Below are positions 14,472 to 23,088 of a stretch of DNA of 64,000 nucleotides, piece after piece. Position 1 is the stretch's first letter. Every line of letters begins with the position of its first letter. The notes under the pieces are model-generated. The model had not been told where the DNA came from. It worked only from the letters and a program-made list of their open reading frames with translations, and did no database searches. This stretch comes from Fen-1058 sp964398185 (GTDB taxonomy: Bacteria; Chloroflexota; Anaerolineae; Fen-1058): positions 9,414-73,413 of the forward strand of contig CAYNML010000021.1 in assembly GCA_964398185.1 (NCBI GenBank), written 5' to 3'. The position numbers and the translations under genes are program-made.

Positions 14472-14807
14472 CTACCCTGCCTGAAACGCAGCGGCAAAGC
14501 GCTGCTCGATCTCGTCGCTGAGACCCGCATCAAAAGCGCGAAACTTTTTGATCAGGTTGCGGCCCTGCGCGGTCAGCACGGCGCCGCCGCCGTGTACGCC
14601 GCCCACCTGTGCATCGACCAGCTTGAAGCCCAGACCCTCTTCCATCTCGTGCAGTTTCTCCCATGCGCGATGGTAGGTGACGTTCATCTTCTCGGCGGCG
14701 CGGCTGATGGAGCCGGTCTGGTCGATCATCTCCAGCAGCTTCACGCGCCATTCGCTGAGCACCACTACGCCATTGTGTTCGATCCAGACGTTCACGTGCG
14801 GTTCCAT
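14472..14807 (-). CDS. modE: ModE-type winged-helix regulator (DNA-binding domain only)
   Basis: A 111-residue protein matching the N-terminal winged-helix domain of ModE (VVLSEWRVKLLEMIDQTGSISRAAEKMNVTYHRAWEKLHEME, then GGGAVLTAQGRNLIKKF). The molybdate-binding TOBE domains are absent, as in the single-domain forms often next to tup or wtp operons. It probably controls tupABC through the Mo-box-like site at 13659-13685. The start at 14807 avoids overlap with the upstream DMT gene and has AGGTAA upstream; it begins eight bases after that gene's stop. How such a short form senses oxyanion is not evident from the sequence. Confidence 0.85.
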   Translation of the reverse strand: MEPHVNVWIEHNGVVVLSEWRVKLLEMIDQTGSISRAAEKMNVTYHRAWEKLHEMEEGLGFKLVDAQVGGVHGGGAVLTAQGRNLIKKFRAFDAGLSDEIEQRFAAAFQAG

Positions 14808-14814
14808 GATCCGA

Positions 14815-15783
14815 TTACCTTTCTTCCAGTCGCAGTGAGATGACACTCAGCACGATCAACCCCGCCCCGATCAACTGAACGGGCGACAACGTTTCGTTGA
14901 GGAGCAGATAGGCCAGCATGGTGGTGAGCACCGGCTCAAGCGTGGCGAGCAGGTTGGCTGTCCCCGCGGGCAGATAGCCCAGACTCGCCGTGTAGAAGCC
15001 GAAGCCGCCCAAGGTGGGGCCGGCGGCGAGGATCAGCAGGATCAGCCAGCCACTCCACTGCGTGCCCAGCGAGAGCAGACTGTATTGCGCCGTATCGCCG
15101 ATCGGGTTAGTGGCCTGGCCGATGGCTGACGTGATCAGCGTGGCGGGCAGCAGGAAGATCGTCGCCACGCTGAAGGCGCTCAACGTCGCCGTCCACGAAT
15201 TGATGTGGCGCCGCGAGACCGCTTTGCCCATGAGACTGTAAAACGCGAAGCCGAAGGCCGCTAGCATCCCGCTGACGATGCCGCCTGCATTCAACGACCA
15301 CTGCGCCAGATCGTTGGCCCGGGCGACGAAGAACGCGCCGAGCAGCGCGCCGAGGAAGGCCAGCACACGAATGAGGCTCAGGCGTTCCTTGAAGAAAAAA
15401 CGCGCGGCAATGGCGGTGAGGCCGGGCGAGGCATAGACCATGACGGTGGAGACGGCCGCGCCGTTCAGCGCCACGGACAGCGTCCACGAGATGTTCATCA
15501 AGGTGAGCGAGAAGCCGTACAGCACCAGGAATTTGCGCTGGCGCGGATCGATGCGCAGGGCGCTGCGGCGAAAGATCGCCAGCACGATCGTCAATGCGCC
15601 GACGACGAAGAGGTCACGCCAGAAGGCCAGCGTCAACGGTTGCAGCGGATAGTTCTTCAGCAGATAGCTGATGAAGATGGCCGTGGTCGACCAGAAGGCG
15701 ATGCCGATCAGGCCGAGCGCATAGCCGCGATTGAGATGAGCGCGATCGGCGGCGGCAGGTGGCGATTCGAGTGGAAGTTCCAT
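14815..15783 (-). CDS. EamA/DMT-family membrane transporter
   Basis: A 322-residue protein with ten predicted membrane helices arranged as two EamA repeats (about 20-160 and 168-320), the usual architecture of drug/metabolite transporters. Recognisable pieces are GYALGLIGIAFWSTTAIF, AFWRDLFV, the end of repeat one LGAFFVAR, and LATLEPVLTTMLAYLLLNE near the end of repeat two. The substrate cannot be inferred. A heptamer array directly abuts the start codon and no Shine-Dalgarno sequence is visible. modE follows by eight bases, so the two may share a transcript. Confidence 0.88.
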   Translation of the reverse strand: MELPLESPPAAADRAHLNRGYALGLIGIAFWSTTAIFISYLLKNYPLQPLTLAFWRDLFVVGALTIVLAIFRRSALRIDPRQRKFLVLYGFSLTLMNISWTLSVALNGAAVSTVMVYASPGLTAIAARFFFKERLSLIRVLAFLGALLGAFFVARANDLAQWSLNAGGIVSGMLAAFGFAFYSLMGKAVSRRHINSWTATLSAFSVATIFLLPATLITSAIGQATNPIGDTAQYSLLSLGTQWSGWLILLILAAGPTLGGFGFYTASLGYLPAGTANLLATLEPVLTTMLAYLLLNETLSPVQLIGAGLIVLSVISLRLEER

Positions 15784-15856
15784 GATGAGTAATGAGTAAC
15801 GAATAACGAGTAAGGCTGAAGTTGTGGATGACTGGTTACTTGTTACTCGTTAGGGA
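15783..15856. repeat. Heptamer array (NGAGTAA) with inverted arms
   Basis: TGAGTAA, TGAGTAA, CGAATAA, CGAGTAA on the left and the inverted form GGTTACT, TGTTACT, CGTTAGG on the right, separated by about 25 bases. It fills the gap between the DMT transporter start and the tilS stop. Confidence 0.8.
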
Positions 15857-15864
15857 TGACTGTC

Positions 15865-17343
15865 TTAGGTTTTCTTGAAAACCAACTTGATGAGGTGCTG
15901 CGTTTCACCGCGCACCAGAAACGGCTGCCCCACACGGAAGCCCGGCACCCACACGATCTGATCGCCGGACACGAGCAGCGGCAAGAGATCGCGGATGGCG
16001 CGCGGAACCTTGGCGTTGATCATCCAGTCTTTCAGGCGCACGGGCGACGGCATGCCCTGCGGATGAAAGTGATCGGCGCTGGTGCGCGGGCGCAGGGTCA
16101 GCAAGCCGGACAGCGTGTCCGCATCGAAGCAGGCGGCGAAACGGGACAACGGCACGTGGCTGTGATCGCACACCTCGAAGGTCGCTTCCAATGACCACGG
16201 CGATTCCGGGAGCGGCGTGATGCCGGGAACGGTGATGATCAACGGCGCCGATCGATCGGGCAGCAAGGGCCAATCGGGCAGGGTGAGTTCGTCGCGCGGC
16301 GCGATCGTGAACGTGTCGTAGCTCACTTCGATGAAGAGATTCTGCGGCAGCGTGACCTGATCGCCGGTGGTGGCGCGCTGCAAAATCTCGATCGCATCTG
16401 CGACGTGCACAAAGTCGATGTCGCGCAGCGGCGGGCGCAGTTGATGGATGGCCTGCCGCAGCAGGGCGCGCCGCACCCCGATCGGATGTTCGCGCCACAA
16501 CGGCAGATCGAACGTGACGGCGGTGTCCGTCTCTTCAACGACGGTCAGGCCCCAGGCGTAATTGGTGTGCGCCTGCAAGACCTCGTGCTCGGCGGCGATG
16601 ACGTCCGCCGTGCGGCGCAGGATCGATCGGATTTGCGGGTTGTACGTTTCCAGCAGCGGCAGCAGTTCGTGCCGCAGGCGATTGCGGAAGTAGGTGGTAT
16701 CGGCGTTGGTGGCATCGGTGCGCGGGTGAAGATCGTATTGTTGGCAATATTCTTCGATCAGCGCGCGGGAGGTTTCCAGTAAAGGACGCACAAGGTAGAT
16801 TTTAGATTTTAGATGGTGGATTTCAGATTGCTGCTTGAGGATTCGGTATTCTTCGAGGCGCATTTTGGGCCGCATGCCGCGCAGGCCAGACAGGCCGCTG
16901 CCGCGCAGAAAGTGCATAAGGACGGATTCGGCTTGATCTTCGGCGTTGTGCGCCACGGCGATGATCTCGCTGTGCTGCGCCAGCGCCACTTCGAGCAGGA
17001 AGCCGTAACGCACCTGCCGGGCGGCTTCTTCCAGCGAGAGTTTGTAAGCGCGCGCATAACCGCGAACGTCGCGTGATTCGATCGTGTGGGGTAAGCCCCA
17101 GCGCTCCGCGACATCGCGCACGAAGTCGGCATCGGCCTGCGCTTCTGCGCCGCGCAGTTGATGATCGAGATGGGCGACGTGCAGGCGCAGCTCGAGTTCC
17201 GGGGCGAGGATGTTAAGTGCGTGCAGTAGACACAACGAATCGGCTCCGCCCGACACGCCGACGACGACGGGCGCGTTGGGCGCGCCGCGCGGCAGCAGCT
17301 CGTGTTTGTGGATGAAACGGCGGAGACTCGTCAGGAAATCCAT
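15865..17343 (-). CDS. tilS: tRNA(Ile)-lysidine synthase
   Basis: A 492-residue enzyme that converts C34 of the CAU-anticodon tRNA-Ile to lysidine with ATP and lysine, normally essential. The PP-loop SGGADS is at 31-36, followed by HLDHQLRG, AHNAEDQAES and LRGMRP, then a linker and a C-terminal domain ending PFLVRGETQHLIKLVF. The start is ATG at 17343; a TTGCAG-N17-TATAAT promoter ends ten bases upstream, so the leader is nearly absent. Oddity: residues about 171-183 (SEIHHLKSKIYL) are encoded by a heptamer array of the kind otherwise found between genes, inserted before VRPLLETSR without breaking the frame. Confidence 0.95.
   Translation of the reverse strand: MDFLTSLRRFIHKHELLPRGAPNAPVVVGVSGGADSLCLLHALNILAPELELRLHVAHLDHQLRGAEAQADADFVRDVAERWGLPHTIESRDVRGYARAYKLSLEEAARQVRYGFLLEVALAQHSEIIAVAHNAEDQAESVLMHFLRGSGLSGLRGMRPKMRLEEYRILKQQSEIHHLKSKIYLVRPLLETSRALIEEYCQQYDLHPRTDATNADTTYFRNRLRHELLPLLETYNPQIRSILRRTADVIAAEHEVLQAHTNYAWGLTVVEETDTAVTFDLPLWREHPIGVRRALLRQAIHQLRPPLRDIDFVHVADAIEILQRATTGDQVTLPQNLFIEVSYDTFTIAPRDELTLPDWPLLPDRSAPLIITVPGITPLPESPWSLEATFEVCDHSHVPLSRFAACFDADTLSGLLTLRPRTSADHFHPQGMPSPVRLKDWMINAKVPRAIRDLLPLLVSGDQIVWVPGFRVGQPFLVRGETQHLIKLVFKKT
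16797..16831. repeat. Heptamer array (AGATTTT) inside tilS
   Basis: Five 7-base units: AGATTTT, AGATTTT, AGATGGT, GGATTTC, AGATTGC. It is inside an otherwise high-GC coding region and is read through in frame. Confidence 0.85.
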
Positions 17344-17353
17344 CTTGAAATGG

Positions 17354-17382
17354 ATTATAATGACAATGAGACCGCACTGCAA
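17354..17382 (-). promoter_or_regulatory. tilS promoter
   Basis: TTGCAG (17377-17382), 17 bases, TATAAT (17354-17359) on the minus strand; the ATG lies ten bases downstream. A second TATAAT reads on the plus strand at 17356-17361, overlapping it, and might serve the divergent gene at 17436, though no good -35 is visible for it. Confidence 0.65.
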
Positions 17383-17435
17383 CTGTCAGCACAAGAGTAG
17401 AACACTTCAACCAGCATATCGTCGGAGAGAGTTCT

Positions 17436-18497
<1,062 letters not shown>

Positions 18498-18517
18498 CCG
18501 AGAGACGAAGAGAATGA

Positions 18518-18564
18518 GAGAAAGAGGGAAGGAGAGACTTGTGATCTCTCCATCCCTCTTTCTC
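18518..18564. terminator. Long hairpin between convergent genes
   Basis: A 20-bp stem with one mismatch (18518-18537 against 18545-18564, purine-rich GAGAAAGAGGGA arm) and a 7-base loop, filling the gap between the HDAC-like gene and folD. The arms show a roughly 7-base periodicity, so this may be an inverted heptamer array acting as a bidirectional terminator. There is no U-tract. Confidence 0.5.
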
Positions 18565-18577
18565 GTTATCCCTCAAT

Positions 18578-19495
18578 CTACTTTGACTTCACCGACTGCT
18601 GCGCCGCCCGCAAAGTGTTCTTCATCAACATCGCGATGGTCATGGGGCCGACGCCGCCGGGCACGGGCGTAATGGCCGAAGCCACTTCCTGCACCGCGTC
18701 GAAATCGCAGTCGCCCACCAATTTGCTCTTGGGCTTGCCGGTCTTCTCGCTAATAGCGGGCGAGCCGTCGGGGTTCAGCACCGGAAGGCTGTTGACGCCC
18801 ACATCGATCACCACCGCGCCGGGCTTGACCCACTCCGCTTTAACGAACTTCGCTTTCCCGATCGCCGCCACCAGAATATCGGCCTGCTTCACCACCGACG
18901 CAATATCCTTGGTGCGCGAGTGGCAGACCGTCACCGTGGCATTGCGGCCTAGCAGCAACAGCGACACCGGCAGCCCCACAATGTTGCTGCGTCCCAAGAC
19001 CACGGCATTCGCGCCCTCGATCTTGGCGCCGATCCGATCGAGCAGTTCGATCACCCCGGCGGGCGTGCACGGCTCGAACGACGGCGCGCGGTTCTTCATG
19101 CCCAGCTTGCCGATGTTGACGGGGTGGAACCCATCGACGTCTTTGGTGATGGGCACGGCGTTGAGCACGGCTTCTTCATTGATATGGCTCGGCAGGGGCA
19201 GCTGCACCAGAATGCCATGCACCCTGGGATCTTCGCCAAGCCGCTGCACCAAAGCGAGCACGTCGGCTTCAGGCGTATCGGCGGGCAGCTCGTTCGGAAA
19301 CGATTCGAGGCCGTCTTCGGCGCAGGCCTGGCGCTTGGCCTTCACGTACGAATGCGAGGCCGGATTATCGCCAACCAGCACGGTGGCGAGGCCGGGCGTG
19401 ATGCCGGTCCTGGCCTTCAGTTCGGCGGCGGCGGCGCGCACCTCTTCGTGAATCGCGGCGGCCACGGCTTTTCCATCGATGAGTTGGGCGGTCAT
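18578..19495 (-). CDS. folD: Bifunctional methylene-THF dehydrogenase / methenyl-THF cyclohydrolase
   Basis: A 305-residue cytosolic enzyme interconverting 5,10-methylene-, 5,10-methenyl- and 10-formyl-tetrahydrofolate. It has the catalytic YVKAK (Y50, K54), VQLPLP, DVDGFHP, PCTPAGVIELL, the NADP-binding GRSNIVGLP and the closing PVPGGVGPMTIAML. An insertion of about 18 residues (LPVLNPDGSPAISEKTGKPK) lies between the GVNS and VGDCDF motifs; insertions there are seen in some homologues. The gene stands alone, convergent with the HDAC-like gene. Confidence 0.96.
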   Translation of the reverse strand: MTAQLIDGKAVAAAIHEEVRAAAAELKARTGITPGLATVLVGDNPASHSYVKAKRQACAEDGLESFPNELPADTPEADVLALVQRLGEDPRVHGILVQLPLPSHINEEAVLNAVPITKDVDGFHPVNIGKLGMKNRAPSFEPCTPAGVIELLDRIGAKIEGANAVVLGRSNIVGLPVSLLLLGRNATVTVCHSRTKDIASVVKQADILVAAIGKAKFVKAEWVKPGAVVIDVGVNSLPVLNPDGSPAISEKTGKPKSKLVGDCDFDAVQEVASAITPVPGGVGPMTIAMLMKNTLRAAQQSVKSK

Positions 19496-19635
19496 AGCAA
19501 GCTCCTGTTGGGGATTTGGAGATGGGTGCGTTTTCAGTTTACCATGACTTCGATCGCGGGGGAGTGGCGAATGTCATCGCGGCTGGGGATAAACGTCAAC
19601 CCGATCGGTTCCCGCCGCTCAACGGCCCCGTTCGG

Positions 19636-19664
19636 TGGACAAATGAATGGGCATCGTCTATAAT
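19636..19664 (+). promoter_or_regulatory. Promoter with TATAATCCCGC
   Basis: TGGACA (19636-19641), exactly 17 bases, then TATAAT (19659-19664) followed by CCCGC. The same extended -10 occurs at 38209 and 50911. Confidence 0.75.
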
Positions 19665-19704
19665 CCCGCGCGATCATCACTTTCACTCTGGACCAGAGGT
19701 TTAC

Positions 19705-20334
19705 ATGGCGCTGATCAAATTCACCCGCAACTACAACGACCTCAGCACCGAGCAGGGCTTTCAGTTTGAGTTTTTCTGCGATCGCTGCGGCAGCGGCTAT
19801 CAGAGTTCGTTTCACGGCTCGTCGACCAATGCGCTGAGCGGCGCGCTGGACGTAGCCAGCGGCCTGTTTGGCGGCCTGTTCGGCAGTGCGGCCGACGCCG
19901 GGCGGCGGGTGCATTCGGCCGCGTGGGAAAAGCAGCACGACGTCGAATTTCAAAAGGCGATTGAGGAAGTCAAGACTTTTTTCAGGCAATGTAAGCGCTG
20001 CGCGAAGTGGGTGGATGACACATGCTGGAATCCGCAGCGCGGGCTGTGCCTGGAATGTGCACCCGATTTAGAGGCCGAATACTCGGCAGCTCAGACGGAA
20101 GCCGCAGTGCAGCAAGCGCGGCAGGTGGCGCAAGAAGCAACCTATGTGACCAAAGAGAAGTTTGAGAAGACGGTTGTTGGCGCGTGCCCGAATTGCGGCG
20201 CCAGCATCGCGCCCGGCGCGAAGTTCTGCGGGGAGTGCGGGCAGCCCATCAAGAAAGAGAAGTTCTGCACGGAGTGTGGCACGAAGATCGAGGGTAGCCC
20301 CAAGTTCTGCCCGGAGTGCGGGGCCAAGATGTGA
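19705..20334 (+). CDS. Multi zinc-ribbon protein
   Basis: A 209-residue protein. An N-terminal CDRCG ribbon half and a Gly/Ala/Ser-rich stretch (GALDVASGLFGGLFGSAA) are followed by CKRC ... CWN ... CLEC, a coiled-coil-like QTEAAVQQARQVAQEA segment and three C-terminal double-cysteine ribbons (CPNCG, CGECG, CTECG, CPECG). The start at 19705 has AGAGGT upstream and lies 40 bases from a strong promoter. Such zinc-ribbon proteins are common and their partners are mostly unknown; protein-protein binding is the likely role. Confidence 0.82.
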   Translation: MALIKFTRNYNDLSTEQGFQFEFFCDRCGSGYQSSFHGSSTNALSGALDVASGLFGGLFGSAADAGRRVHSAAWEKQHDVEFQKAIEEVKTFFRQCKRCAKWVDDTCWNPQRGLCLECAPDLEAEYSAAQTEAAVQQARQVAQEATYVTKEKFEKTVVGACPNCGASIAPGAKFCGECGQPIKKEKFCTECGTKIEGSPKFCPECGAKM

Positions 20335-20378
20335 TCCGCCGTAAGGGTAACAGTAACGGGTCGTGGTAAGATCAGGCA

Positions 20379-20400
20379 GGCGACCGGCAGTTGGGTCGCC
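20379..20400 (+). terminator. Possible terminator hairpin
   Basis: GGCGACC (20379-20385) and GGTCGCC (20394-20400) form a 7-bp stem with an 8-base loop about 45 bases after the zinc-ribbon gene. No U-tract follows, so the call is weak. The rest of the 150-base gap before the next gene shows nothing I can name. Confidence 0.35.
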
Positions 20401-20488
20401 CGCTTGCTATCCGGGAAAGATTGACGTGATCAGAGTATTTAATGCGTCCATCTCGCAGGGACAGTGCGGCTGATTGGGTAGAGGTATG

Positions 20489-22114
20489 ATGATTCAGAAG
20501 AACAGATTGATGGCGCTAACGGGTTCGTTGGCTGTGGCTGCGCTGCTGCTGTTATTAATGCTGCCGGTCACGGTGCGCGCCATCGACAGCGAGTCGCTGT
20601 CAGCGCCCGCCGATTCTTCAGGCAGTGTGCCAGCGGGGCCGGTTTACACGATCGGGCACGGCAACACCACCTCCATCACGTTGAGTTGCCGCGAAGGCCT
20701 GGCTGGCTGGGAGCCGTACCTGTCTGAGCAGATCGATATTCAGCAACTGGGCGGCGGGCTGTATCTCGATTTTGGGGCGCATGTTCCACGGACCCAGCCG
20801 GATGCCATGGAGTTTGTGCAAGTGATCCGCATCCGCCAGAATAAAACAATTACGGGGGCGTACTTGCCGGGTTATACGACCAGCCCGTCATTGACAGACA
20901 CTCCGGGCGGGCTGGGGCCGATTATTGCCAGTGCTCCCGGCGCGTTGTGGCTGGTCGGTAACGAACCAGATCGCGGGCCAGACGACCCCGGCGGACCAGC
21001 CCAAGATGACACCTTTCCTGAGGTGTACGCCCAGGTGTATCACGATGTCTATCAGTTTATCAAGGAACGTGATCCCAGCGCGCAAGTGGCCGTGGCCGGG
21101 CTGGTCGAGGTGACCCCGGGCCGGATGCAGTATCTGGATATTGTCTGGGACACTTATGCGGCGTTGTATGGCGAAACCATGCCAGTGGATGTGTGGAACA
21201 TGCACATCTATATTTTGCCGGAAGTGCGCGGGATAGCCGGTGTGGCACTGGGTACAGATCCTGCCCTAGCGTATACGCATTCTTGGGAACACACTCTTGG
21301 CGAACCGAATGCCTACACGTATGGCGATCACGACAACCTGACCGTATTTGACTCGCAGGTGCGGCGGATGCGGCAATGGATGAAGGATCGCGGTCAACAA
21401 GACAAACCGCTGCTGCTCAGCGAGTTCGGCCTGTTGTATGGCGAAGGCGTCACCGATGAATTCGGCGTGAATTTCACTGTACCGCGTGCGGCATCATTCC
21501 TGACCAAAACCTTTAAGTATCTGGCCACGACCAGTGATGCCAGCCTGGGGATGCCGGCGGATAACAATCGGCTAGTACAGCAATGGATCTGGTTTAGCGC
21601 TAACTTTCCGTTGGGATATATCAGCAACCTGGTCACGGACTTTGTCACGACCACGATGCCGTTGACCTTTACCCCGGTCGGCCAGATGTTCACTGCCAAC
21701 GTCGCGTCACGGCTGCCGACTATCAATTTACTGCCGCGGGCGACGAGCGGATCTGCGCCGCTAGCCACGCTGGATAATCCCAGCGTGACAGCCACGTTGT
21801 CTGTTCAACTCGTCAACAACGGCAATCGACTGGTGTCCATGCCCTTGACGGTCACCTTCTACACTGATGCGGCCCTGACGCAGGTGATCGACTCCGCCGT
21901 CATCACGACCGGGGTGCCTGGGTGTGCGCGGCGTCGCGTCACGGCTAGTGTCGCGTGGCCTAATCTGGAAGTCGGGTTACATCCGTATTGGGTAAGAGTT
22001 GACTCCTCAAGTGTCGTAACTGAGACGAATGAGGCTGATAACGTCACGGCGGGCCAAGCCTTTGTCGGCACCCGGCAGATGTATCTGCCGCTGGTCGCTA
22101 GAAATTTCCCGTAA
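20489..22114 (+). CDS. Secreted clan GH-A-like glycosidase with CARDB domain
   Basis: A protein of about 541 residues. A signal peptide (1-31) precedes a TIM-barrel-like domain in which GNEPD (E159) and LLLSEFG (E312) fit the acid/base and nucleophile glutamates of clan GH-A hydrolases. Residues from about 425 form a CARDB-type Ig domain (ATLSVQLVNNGNR ... WVRVDSSSVVTETNEADNV). The protein ends MYLPLVARNFP, a motif shared with another secreted protein here. The start is uncertain between ATG codons at 20486 and 20489; GAGG is at 20481-20484, so the second has the better spacing. It opens the surface-glycan locus and its stop overlaps the next start by one base. Possible role: trimming or remodelling of the exported glycan. 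Confidence 0.82.
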   Translation: MIQKNRLMALTGSLAVAALLLLLMLPVTVRAIDSESLSAPADSSGSVPAGPVYTIGHGNTTSITLSCREGLAGWEPYLSEQIDIQQLGGGLYLDFGAHVPRTQPDAMEFVQVIRIRQNKTITGAYLPGYTTSPSLTDTPGGLGPIIASAPGALWLVGNEPDRGPDDPGGPAQDDTFPEVYAQVYHDVYQFIKERDPSAQVAVAGLVEVTPGRMQYLDIVWDTYAALYGETMPVDVWNMHIYILPEVRGIAGVALGTDPALAYTHSWEHTLGEPNAYTYGDHDNLTVFDSQVRRMRQWMKDRGQQDKPLLLSEFGLLYGEGVTDEFGVNFTVPRAASFLTKTFKYLATTSDASLGMPADNNRLVQQWIWFSANFPLGYISNLVTDFVTTTMPLTFTPVGQMFTANVASRLPTINLLPRATSGSAPLATLDNPSVTATLSVQLVNNGNRLVSMPLTVTFYTDAALTQVIDSAVITTGVPGCARRRVTASVAWPNLEVGLHPYWVRVDSSSVVTETNEADNVTAGQAFVGTRQMYLPLVARNFP

Positions 22115-23088
22115 TGCATGAGCGCTGCATGAAAGTCATTGTCCAAATTCCCGCCTACAACGAAGAAGCCACCATCGCGCAGGTTATCCGGGATGTGCCG
22201 CGCACGCTGCCGGGCATTGATGTCGTTGAGGTGCTGGTGATCGACGACGGTTCACGTGACGGCACGGTGGCAGAAGCGCATGCGGCGGGCGCCGATCACA
22301 TCCTGTCGCTGGGCTACAATCGCGGCCTGGCGTTCGCCTTCCAGGCCGGACTGGATGCGTGCCTGCGGCAGGGCGCAGATATCATCGTCAATACTGATGG
22401 CGATCATCAATACCCGGGTGAATTTATCGGGAAGCTGATCAGCCCTATACTTAATCACGAGGCGGACCTGGTTATCGGGGATCGACAAGTGGAACAGGTT
22501 AAGCATTTCTCGCCGCAAAAGCGCCTGCTGGAACGCTTTGGCAGCTGGATCGTGCGAATGGCCAGCGGCACGGCAGTGCCTGACGCACCGAGCGGCTTCC
22601 GCGCCTACAGCCGTGAAGCGGCCTTGCGGCTCTTTGTTACCTCTGATTTTTCGTACACGCTCGACAATCTCATACAGGCCGGCAAGCGCGGCTTGCGTGT
22701 GGCACACTTGCCTGTCGCCACCAATCCTACGCGTCCATCCAAACTTCATCGGGGCAGCTGGCATTTTGTGAAACGTCAGGGTGCAACCATCGTGCGCGCG
22801 TATGCTACGTATGAGCCGTTGAAGACATTCCTTTACCTGGCGCTGCCCTTTCTCTGTGTTGCCGCCTTGTTGTTTGCCCGCCTGGTGCTCATTTTTATCC
22901 AGAATGATTTTGCCTTACCCGGTAACGTGCAGTCGTTGATTGTGGCCGTCATGGCATTGATCGTGGGCTTTCTGGTCATGATCTTCGGGTTATTGGCGGA
23001 TCGTATCGGCGACAGCCGGCGGCTGATGGAAGAGATTCTGTATCGGCTGCGCGTTCAAGAAGGCCAGAACCAAGATGACCGCCATTAG
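22114..23088 (+). CDS. Family 2 glycosyltransferase (dolichol-phosphate-mannose-synthase-like)
   Basis: A 324-residue GT2 enzyme. It has VQIPAYNEEATI, the nucleotide-binding VIDDGSRDGT, the metal-binding NTDGDHQYPG and GDRQ, and two C-terminal membrane helices (about 245-300), as in polyprenyl-phosphate sugar transferases that make membrane-bound sugar donors for GT-C enzymes. Two GT-C-like membrane proteins are encoded in the same locus. The first ATG at 22114 overlaps the preceding stop by one base; an in-frame ATG at 22129 (MKVIVQIPAYNE) is an alternative. The end overlaps the next gene by 14 bases. Confidence 0.9.
   Translation: MHERCMKVIVQIPAYNEEATIAQVIRDVPRTLPGIDVVEVLVIDDGSRDGTVAEAHAAGADHILSLGYNRGLAFAFQAGLDACLRQGADIIVNTDGDHQYPGEFIGKLISPILNHEADLVIGDRQVEQVKHFSPQKRLLERFGSWIVRMASGTAVPDAPSGFRAYSREAALRLFVTSDFSYTLDNLIQAGKRGLRVAHLPVATNPTRPSKLHRGSWHFVKRQGATIVRAYATYEPLKTFLYLALPFLCVAALLFARLVLIFIQNDFALPGNVQSLIVAVMALIVGFLVMIFGLLADRIGDSRRLMEEILYRLRVQEGQNQDDRH

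Noticed and set aside
20335..20488. Riboswitch or RNA gene before the glycosidase-like gene
   Set aside because: Only one 7-bp stem is visible and no conserved RNA core could be recognised.
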